A stretch of DNA of 64,000 bases. Source: Roseibium sp. MMSF_3412. Lineage in GTDB: Bacteria > Pseudomonadota > Alphaproteobacteria > Rhizobiales > Stappiaceae. The position numbers and the translations under genes are program-made. The DNA lies in NCBI RefSeq assembly GCF_030733265.1, contig NZ_JASHJI010000008.1:1-64000 (forward strand), in the 5' to 3' direction. Below, piece by piece: positions 58,282-64,000 of this stretch. The notes under the pieces were generated by a model. The model did not search any database. It saw nothing but the letters and a program-made list of their open reading frames with translations, and was not told the DNA's origin. Positions within the stretch are counted from its first letter, which is position 1. Each line of letters opens with the position of its first letter.

Positions 58282-59583
58282 TTACTCAGCCGCCACCATG
58301 GTCGAAGACGCCTTCGACTTGGCGACATAGTCATCGATACGCTGCTCGATGACAGGCCGGAAATTCTTGATCAAACCCTGGATCGGCCACGCTGCCGCGT
58401 CACCGAGTGCGCAAATAGTATGGCCTTCGACCTGCTTGGTCACCTTGAAGAGCATGTCGATCTCTTCGTAGGAAGATTCGCCCTTCACCATGCGTTCCAT
58501 GACACGCCACATCCAGCCCGTACCTTCGCGGCACGGCGTGCACTGGCCGCAGCTTTCGTGCTTGTAGAAGTAGGAAAGCCGCGCGATCGCCTTGATGATG
58601 TCCGTCGATTTGTCCATGACGATCACGGCAGCGGTTCCAAGGCCCGAGCCCATGCCGCGCAGTGTGTCGAAGTCCATCGGCGCGTCCTTGATCTCATCCG
58701 CCGTACAGCAGGGAACGGACGACCCGCCCGGGATCACTGCAAGCAGATTGTCCCAGCCACCGCGGATTCCGCCGCAATGCTTGTCGATCATTTCTGAGAA
58801 CGGAACGCCCAGTTCTTCTTCGAAGGTCGCCGGCTGATTGACATGGCCGGATACGCAGAAAAGCTTGGTCCCGGTGTTGTTCGGACGGCCGAGCGCGGAG
58901 AACCAGGCAGCCCCCCGGCGCAGGATCGTCGGCGCAACCGCGATCGATTCCACGTTGTTCACCGTCGTCGGGCAACCATAGAGACCGACATTCGCCGGAA
59001 ACGGCGGTTTCAGACGCGGTTGACCCTTCTTGCCCTCAAGGCTTTCCAGAAGCGCGGTCTCTTCACCGCAAATATAAGCCCCGGCACCGTGGTGCACGTA
59101 GATGTCGAAGTCGTAGCCGTTCTTGTTGTTCTTGCCGATGAGGCCCGCGTCATAGGCCTGATCGATCGCCGACTGCAGGCGCTCGCGTTCGCGGATAAAT
59201 TCGCCGCGAACGTAAATATAGGCTGCAACGGCATTCATGGCGAAACCCGCCACAAGGCAACCTTCGACGAGCGTGTGCGGATCATGCCGCAGGATTTCCC
59301 GGTCCTTGCACGTTCCTGGCTCCGACTCGTCCGCATTGACGACGAGATAAGCCGGCCGGCCATCGGACTCCTTGGGCATAAACGACCACTTGAGCCCGGT
59401 CGGAAAGCCCGCGCCACCACGGCCACGCAGTCCCGAATCCTTCATTTCCTGAATGATCCAGTCGCGCCCCTTGTCCAGAAGCCCCTTGGTGTTGTCCCAC
59501 TGGCCGCGCTGTTTCGCACCCTCAAGACCCCAGTCATGCAGACCGTATATATTGGTGAAGATCCGATCCTGATCTTTCAGCAT
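58282..59583 (-). CDS. nuoF: NADH-quinone oxidoreductase subunit F
   Basis: NuoF oxidises NADH and holds FMN and the N3 [4Fe-4S] cluster. The 433-residue protein has the NADH/FMN glycine-rich region [16 protein letters not shown], the motif [16 protein letters not shown] and the cluster cysteines in [12 protein letters not shown] with the fourth in [11 protein letters not shown]. The starting [14 protein letters not shown] is typical of alphaproteobacterial and mitochondrial homologs. It lies nine bases after the nuoE stop. Confidence 0.98.
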   Translation of the reverse strand: MLKDQDRIFTNIYGLHDWGLEGAKQRGQWDNTKGLLDKGRDWIIQEMKDSGLRGRGGAGFPTGLKWSFMPKESDGRPAYLVVNADESEPGTCKDREILRHDPHTLVEGCLVAGFAMNAVAAYIYVRGEFIRERERLQSAIDQAYDAGLIGKNNKNGYDFDIYVHHGAGAYICGEETALLESLEGKKGQPRLKPPFPANVGLYGCPTTVNNVESIAVAPTILRRGAAWFSALGRPNNTGTKLFCVSGHVNQPATFEEELGVPFSEMIDKHCGGIRGGWDNLLAVIPGGSSVPCCTADEIKDAPMDFDTLRGMGSGLGTAAVIVMDKSTDIIKAIARLSYFYKHESCGQCTPCREGTGWMWRVMERMVKGESSYEEIDMLFKVTKQVEGHTICALGDAAAWPIQGLIKNFRPVIEQRIDDYVAKSKASSTMVAAE

Positions 59584-59592
59584 CTCTTCCCC

Positions 59593-60825
59593 CTAGTCTT
59601 CGCTCTTCGAGGAGGCCACTTCGCCGGCTTCCACGCGCTTGGAAAATTCAGTGTCCTCGCCGGCGGCGAGCAGCTTGGCCTGCTCGATCCAGCCGTCCCG
59701 TTCAATGCGGCCCTTGAATTTCAGTCGGCTGTCGACCCAGGCAACTTCGGCTGGACCCCACTTTGCGACCTGGTCGAAGTGATAAAATCCCAGCTCATGA
59801 AGCGTTGCTTCAAGTTTTGGCCCTACGCCTTTCAATTTCTTGAGATCATCCGCCTTACCGTCGCGCGGCACGGACAGCGTCTCGGGTGCCTTTTCATCCA
59901 CGGAACCGGACTCGGCAGTTTCCGCCGGGGCTTTCGCCTTTTTGGCAGCAGGCTTGCTTTCTGCAGCCTTCGGCGCCTCCGGTTCTTTCTTTTCAGACGC
60001 TTTCGCCTTTGGCGCGGTCTTCTCGGCCGGTGCAGTCTCGGCCTTCGCTTCGGACTTCGCGGCAAAGGCTGCTCTTACCTTTTCTACGGCGTCTTCTGCA
60101 GGTGTCGGGACACCGTCATAGTCGTTGCCGCCGGAATTGATCGGCCCTCCGGCAAATGCATGCGAGGCCTTCTCCGCACCGTCGACAACATGCGCGACCG
60201 GCAGCGTCCCTTCAGTGGTGTCTTCAAGCTCGGTCAGGCTTGTCAGACCGCCTTCCGCCATTGCGAAGCGGCGGCCGTTCTGCGGTCCGGGCGTGACTTC
60301 ATTCCCGGCGGCGATATCGTCAATCAGCTTCTCGAAGCTTTCCGGGGTCAGATCCTCATAGGTATCCTTGAAAATCTGAACCATCGGCGCGTTGACGCAC
60401 GCTCCCAGGCACTCGACCTCTTCCCAGGAAAACATGCCGTCTTCCGAAATCTCGTGCATGTGCTTGGCAATGCGGGATTTGCAGACTTTGATCAGGTCTT
60501 CCGATCCGCGCAGCTGGCAAGGGGTTGTTCCGCACACCTGGATGTGCGCCTTCTTCCCGACCGGCTGCAGCTGGAACATTGTGTAGAAGGTTGCGACTTC
60601 CAGAACACGGATGTTTGGCATGTCGAGCAGGTCGGCAACATAGCGGATCGCCGGCTCGCTCACCCAGCCGTCATTCTGCTCTTGCGCACGCCACAACAGC
60701 GGAATCACCGCCGAGGCCTGACGGCCCGCCGGATACCGGTCAATCAGCTTGTTCGCCCACGAAAGATTCTTTTCCGTGAACTCGAAGCTGTCTGGTTGTT
60801 CCGCGGCAAGTCGGCGAACTGCCAT
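59593..60825 (-). CDS. nuoE: NADH-quinone oxidoreductase subunit E with long C-terminal extension
   Basis: NuoE carries the N1a [2Fe-2S] cluster near the FMN. The core (1-185) is the thioredoxin-like 24-kDa-type subunit with cysteines C98, C103, C139 and C143 ([11 protein letters not shown] and CLGACVNAP). The protein is 410 residues, almost twice the usual size. Residues about 240-325 are a low-complexity Ala/Lys/Glu/Pro linker. Residues about 327-395 form a compact domain with a helix-hairpin-helix-like start ([20 protein letters not shown]), then [17 protein letters not shown]. Similar tails occur on NuoE in other alphaproteobacteria, and the role is unknown. ATG 60825 begins a typical N-terminus. 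Confidence 0.97.
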   Translation of the reverse strand: MAVRRLAAEQPDSFEFTEKNLSWANKLIDRYPAGRQASAVIPLLWRAQEQNDGWVSEPAIRYVADLLDMPNIRVLEVATFYTMFQLQPVGKKAHIQVCGTTPCQLRGSEDLIKVCKSRIAKHMHEISEDGMFSWEEVECLGACVNAPMVQIFKDTYEDLTPESFEKLIDDIAAGNEVTPGPQNGRRFAMAEGGLTSLTELEDTTEGTLPVAHVVDGAEKASHAFAGGPINSGGNDYDGVPTPAEDAVEKVRAAFAAKSEAKAETAPAEKTAPKAKASEKKEPEAPKAAESKPAAKKAKAPAETAESGSVDEKAPETLSVPRDGKADDLKKLKGVGPKLEATLHELGFYHFDQVAKWGPAEVAWVDSRLKFKGRIERDGWIEQAKLLAAGEDTEFSKRVEAGEVASSKSED

Positions 60826-60906
60826 GGTGTCATCCCCGTTTTAAAGTGCTGACAGCAGCCGGCATCGCCGCTGCCATGGTCACAATTTGCAGACGATGCA
60901 GCCGCA

Positions 60907-62091
60907 TCAGCGGTCGACCTCGCCAAAAACAATATCCATTGAACCCAGAACCGCCGAGACGTCGGCAAGCATATGGCCCCGGCACAGGAAGTCCATGGCC
61001 TGCAGATGGGCATATCCGGGTGCCTTGATCTTGCACCGGTACGGCTTGTTGGTGCCGTCGGACACGAGATAGACGCCAAATTCGCCTTTCGGCGCTTCAA
61101 CGGCGGCGTAAACCTCACCGGCGGGCACGTGGTAGCCTTCGGTATAGAGCTTGAAGTGATGAATCAGCGCTTCCATGGACCGCTTCATCTCACCGCGCTT
61201 CGGCGGCACGATCTTGCCGTCGACAGATGAGACAGGACCTGTCTCGACCGTCAGCTTTTCCAGACACTGCTTCATGATCCGGATCGACTGGCGCATTTCT
61301 TCCATGCGGATCAGGTAGCGGTCGTAGCAGTCGCCGTTCTTGCCGATCGGGATATCGAACTCCAGGTCCGAATAACACTCATATGGCTGCGACTTGCGCA
61401 GATCCCATGCAGCGCCGGAGCCGCGTACCATGACCCCGGAAAAGCCCCAGGCCCAGGCGTCATCCAGATCGACAACGCCGATATCGACGTTACGCTGCTT
61501 GAAGATGCGGTTGTCTGTCAGAAGACCTTCAATGTCGTCGAGTGTCTGCAGAAACGGATCGCAGAAGTCCCAGATGTCATCGAGAAGATCGCGCGGCAGA
61601 TCCTGATGCACCCCGCCCGGGCGGACATAGGCCGCATGCATGCGCGCCCCGCAGGCGCGCTCGTAGAACACCATCAGCTCTTCGCGCGGCTCGAAGCCCC
61701 ACAGGGGAGGCGTGAGCGCACCAACATCCATTGCCTGCGTCGTGACGTTCAGCAAATGCGAAAGGATACGGCCGATTTCGGAATAGAGCACACGCACAAG
61801 CTGGCCGCGCTTCGGCACCTCGATATCCAGCAGCCGCTCCACGGCCATCGCGAACGCATGTTCCTGGTTCATGGGCGCGACGTAGTCGAGGCGGTCGAAA
61901 TAGGGCACGGCCTGAAGATAGGTCTTCTGTTCGATCAGCTTCTCGGTCCCACGGTGCAAAAGACCGATGTGCGGGTCGACACGGGTGACCACCTCGCCGT
62001 CGAGCTCCAGAACCAGACGCAGAACACCGTGCGCTGCCGGGTGCTGCGGGCCGAAGTTGATATTGAAATTTCTGACCTGAGCCTCAGCCAT
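60907..62091 (-). CDS. nuoD: NADH-quinone oxidoreductase subunit D
   Basis: NuoD, the 49-kDa-type subunit, forms the quinone site with NuoB and NuoH. The 394-residue protein opens with [20 protein letters not shown], which contains the conserved quinone-site histidine segment, and continues with [14 protein letters not shown], and ends with the standard DIVFGEVDR. It is separate from nuoC here, unlike the fused NuoCD of E. coli. It follows nuoC after 11 bases. Confidence 0.98.
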   Translation of the reverse strand: MAEAQVRNFNINFGPQHPAAHGVLRLVLELDGEVVTRVDPHIGLLHRGTEKLIEQKTYLQAVPYFDRLDYVAPMNQEHAFAMAVERLLDIEVPKRGQLVRVLYSEIGRILSHLLNVTTQAMDVGALTPPLWGFEPREELMVFYERACGARMHAAYVRPGGVHQDLPRDLLDDIWDFCDPFLQTLDDIEGLLTDNRIFKQRNVDIGVVDLDDAWAWGFSGVMVRGSGAAWDLRKSQPYECYSDLEFDIPIGKNGDCYDRYLIRMEEMRQSIRIMKQCLEKLTVETGPVSSVDGKIVPPKRGEMKRSMEALIHHFKLYTEGYHVPAGEVYAAVEAPKGEFGVYLVSDGTNKPYRCKIKAPGYAHLQAMDFLCRGHMLADVSAVLGSMDIVFGEVDR

Positions 62092-62102
62092 CTGGACCAG
62101 CC

Positions 62103-62708
62103 TTAGTTCGTCGTTGCTTTTTCATCGCCCGGAAGCACGTAATCGGTGCCCTCCCAGGGAGAAAGAAAGTCGAATGAGCGCATTTCCTGGTTGAGGCGCA
62201 CCGGCTCGTAGACCACCCGCTTCTTTTCATCGTCATAACGCACTTCGACAAAACCGGTTACGGGAAAATCCTTGCGCAGCGGATGACCGTCGAAGCCGTA
62301 ATCCGTCAGGATCCGGCGCAGATCGGGATGCCCGGTGAACAGAATCCCATACATGTCATAGGCTTCGCGCTCGAACCATTCAGCACCGGGAAAAAGCGGC
62401 GTGAGTGAAGCCACCTGCGTGTTTTCGTCGGTCGCCAGCTTGACGCGGATGCGCTGGTTCTGGACGGGCGACAGGAAGTGATAAACGACATCGAACCGCT
62501 TTTCGCGCGCAGGATAATCCACGCCGCAGATATCGGTCAGGTTCACGAACTTGCACGAACTGTTGTCACGCAGGAACCGCACCACATCCAGAATATCCGT
62601 CGCGTTCACCGTCAGCGTGATTTCACCATACTGCAGTTGCCAGGAGACGAGGGACTCACCCAGGCCAAGCTCGATATGCTCAGCGAGTTCCGTTAGCGTC
62701 TCGTCCAT
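62103..62708 (-). CDS. nuoC: NADH-quinone oxidoreductase subunit C
   Basis: NuoC is the 30-kDa-type structural subunit of the peripheral arm. The 201-residue protein contains the family signature [42 protein letters not shown] 62708 is used; a TTG lies three codons upstream. The gene is separate from nuoD, as in mitochondria and other alphaproteobacteria. Confidence 0.98.
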   Translation of the reverse strand: MDETLTELAEHIELGLGESLVSWQLQYGEITLTVNATDILDVVRFLRDNSSCKFVNLTDICGVDYPAREKRFDVVYHFLSPVQNQRIRVKLATDENTQVASLTPLFPGAEWFEREAYDMYGILFTGHPDLRRILTDYGFDGHPLRKDFPVTGFVEVRYDDEKKRVVYEPVRLNQEMRSFDFLSPWEGTDYVLPGDEKATTN

Positions 62709-62796
62709 CGTGTTCAACCTCGCTCATCAGGCGTTTTCTGCAAGAGCAATCAACACCCGCCCACCAAAACTCAGCCGCGGAAAGCGGCTGGATTTA

Positions 62797-63375
62797 CTAG
62801 CGTTCAATCGTTCCGGTTCGCCGGATCTTTTTCTGCAGAAGCAGGACACCGTAAAGTAGCGCCTCTGCGGTCGGAGGACAGCCCGGCACATAAATGTCTA
62901 CCGGAACCACGCGATCACAGCCACGGACCACGGAATAGGAATAATGGTAATAACCGCCGCCATTCGCGCATGATCCCATAGAGATCACATAGCGCGGTTC
63001 GGGCATCTGGTCGTACACCTTGCGCAGGGCCGGCGCCATCTTGTTCGTCAGCGTTCCGGCAACGATCATCACGTCTGACTGGCGGGGCGACGCACGCGGC
63101 GCGAAACCGAAGCGTTCGGCGTCGTATCGCGGCATCGACATCTGCATCATCTCAACAGCGCAGCACGCCAGACCGAAAGTCATCCACATCAGCGAACCCG
63201 TGCGCGCCCATTGAATGAGGTTGTCGGTCGACGTGACAAGAAAGCCCTTGTCGGCGAGTTCATTATTCACTTCCAGGAAGAACGCGTCGTCTTCGCCGAC
63301 AGGTTTTCCGGTGTTGGGATCGATGATGCCTTTCGGCTTCGGAGCAACAAGCGGATCGGTCGTGGTCAGTCCCAT
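62797..63375 (-). CDS. nuoB: NADH-quinone oxidoreductase subunit B
   Basis: NuoB holds the last cluster, N2, which reduces quinone. The 192-residue protein has cluster cysteines C71, C72, C136 and C166 in [20 protein letters not shown] and [11 protein letters not shown]. The ATG at 63375 overlaps the nuoA end by ten bases. An N-terminal stretch of about 45 residues before the core ([20 protein letters not shown]) is usual for this group. Confidence 0.98.
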   Translation of the reverse strand: MGLTTTDPLVAPKPKGIIDPNTGKPVGEDDAFFLEVNNELADKGFLVTSTDNLIQWARTGSLMWMTFGLACCAVEMMQMSMPRYDAERFGFAPRASPRQSDVMIVAGTLTNKMAPALRKVYDQMPEPRYVISMGSCANGGGYYHYSYSVVRGCDRVVPVDIYVPGCPPTAEALLYGVLLLQKKIRRTGTIER

Positions 63376-63731
63376 TCCAACGCTCCTTTTTTCCACTCGT
63401 AGATGAAGCCGACGGTCAGAACGCCAAGAAACACCATCATGGACCAGAACCCGTACCAGCCAAGTTCGCCGAAAACGGTCGACCACGGAAACAGGAAGGC
63501 GACTTCGAGGTCGAAAATGATGAACAGGATCGCGACGAGGTAAAACCGCACGTCAAACTTCATGCGCGCGTCATCGAATGCGTTGAAGCCGCACTCATAC
63601 GCGGAGAGCTTTTCCGGATCCGGGTTCTTGTATGCCAGAAGGAAAGGAGAAATCAGCAGGGCGAGCCCGATAACGAGCGCAATGCCGATGAACACGACGA
63701 TCGGGACATATTCCCGCAAGAGTTCTTCCAT
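63366..63731 (-). CDS. nuoA: NADH-quinone oxidoreductase subunit A
   Basis: NuoA is a three-helix subunit near the quinone site and is the first gene of the nuo operon here. The 121-residue protein has the loop [39 protein letters not shown] with its conserved cysteine and acidic residues. ATG 63731 is fixed by homology; the frame stays open upstream. The operon promoter should lie in the 269 bases to the window edge, but no convincing -35/-10 pair was found. Confidence 0.98.
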   Translation of the reverse strand: MEELLREYVPIVVFIGIALVIGLALLISPFLLAYKNPDPEKLSAYECGFNAFDDARMKFDVRFYLVAILFIIFDLEVAFLFPWSTVFGELGWYGFWSMMVFLGVLTVGFIYEWKKGALEWD

Positions 63732-64000
63732 ATCTTTCGCGTCCTTGCATCTGGAGTGGATCGAAGCTTGATCCTGAGTCAGGGCCCTCACCCATCGCCT
63801 GGAACACTGCCAAGTCGACCTGCACCCTCCAGTCGTTGAAACCAACATGCGAGCGCACGCTTATCTTACGACTTGTTGCAGCGCAAGACCCCTGTGTGGT
63901 CAAAGTCTTGCCATACTCGAAACAAATTCCCGGCGACCCCTGCCACCACCTGCATTTTAGCCGGTTTGTCCCGCCGGTAAAACTTTGCGTACGCGGAGCG

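Overview
The window looks like a chromosomal segment of an alphaproteobacterium of the Hyphomicrobiales (Rhizobiales) type, possibly Stappiaceae (Roseibium/Labrenzia-like); the genus is an inference from gene content only. The basis is the moderately high GC content, the alphaproteobacterial SOS operator (GTTC-N7-GTTC), the order nuoA-N / birA / rnj / mce / DUF1467 / proS / lolC-lolD / dnaE, the order rpsB-tsf-pyrH-frr-uppS-cdsA-dxr-rseP-bamA-lpxD-fabZ-lpxA-lpxI-lpxB, and a VPLPA-CTERM-type exported protein. No tRNA, rRNA, CRISPR array, transposase or prophage gene was seen.

Positions 1-18.4 kb are mixed and partly accessory. A coxG-coxS-coxL molybdenum hydroxylase cluster runs off the left edge. 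A histidine kinase is followed directly by a response regulator with a c-di-GMP phosphodiesterase (EAL) domain. Next come a FadR-type GntR regulator, an alpha/beta hydrolase, and an acyl-CoA-ligase-like enzyme whose stop overlaps the start of a DUF296 (PPC-domain) protein. These are followed by a soluble globin-coupled chemotaxis transducer, a LuxR-type regulator without a visible luxI, lexA with two perfect SOS boxes, comEC, and gltX. gltA (18.6-19.9 kb) closes this part with a strong terminator.

Positions 20-34.8 kb form a long leftward housekeeping block: ribosomal protein S2 and EF-Ts (own promoter and terminator), then UMP kinase, ribosome recycling factor, undecaprenyl-PP synthase, CDP-diglyceride synthase, DXP reductoisomerase, RseP, BamA, LpxD, FabZ, LpxA, LpxI and LpxB. 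It links translation, isoprenoid and phospholipid precursors, outer-membrane assembly and lipid A synthesis. An isolated cpaB follows at 35 kb.

Positions 36-45 kb hold dnaE, lolD, lolC/E and proS, all leftward. Between dnaE and lolD is a 32-residue membrane-protein gene with a near-perfect ribosome binding site; a perfect LexA box lies inside its promoter. It resembles in design the SOS-induced division inhibitor SidA of Caulobacter and is the most interesting feature found. A rightward gene for a VPLPA-CTERM secreted protein with its own promoter sits at 44.1-44.9 kb.

Positions 45-63.7 kb are a complete 14-subunit complex I operon (nuoA-nuoN, leftward) followed by birA, RNase J, methylmalonyl-CoA epimerase and a DUF1467 membrane protein. 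A 78-residue two-helix membrane protein of unknown function lies between nuoH and nuoI, and NuoE carries a long C-terminal extension ending in a helix-hairpin-helix-like domain.
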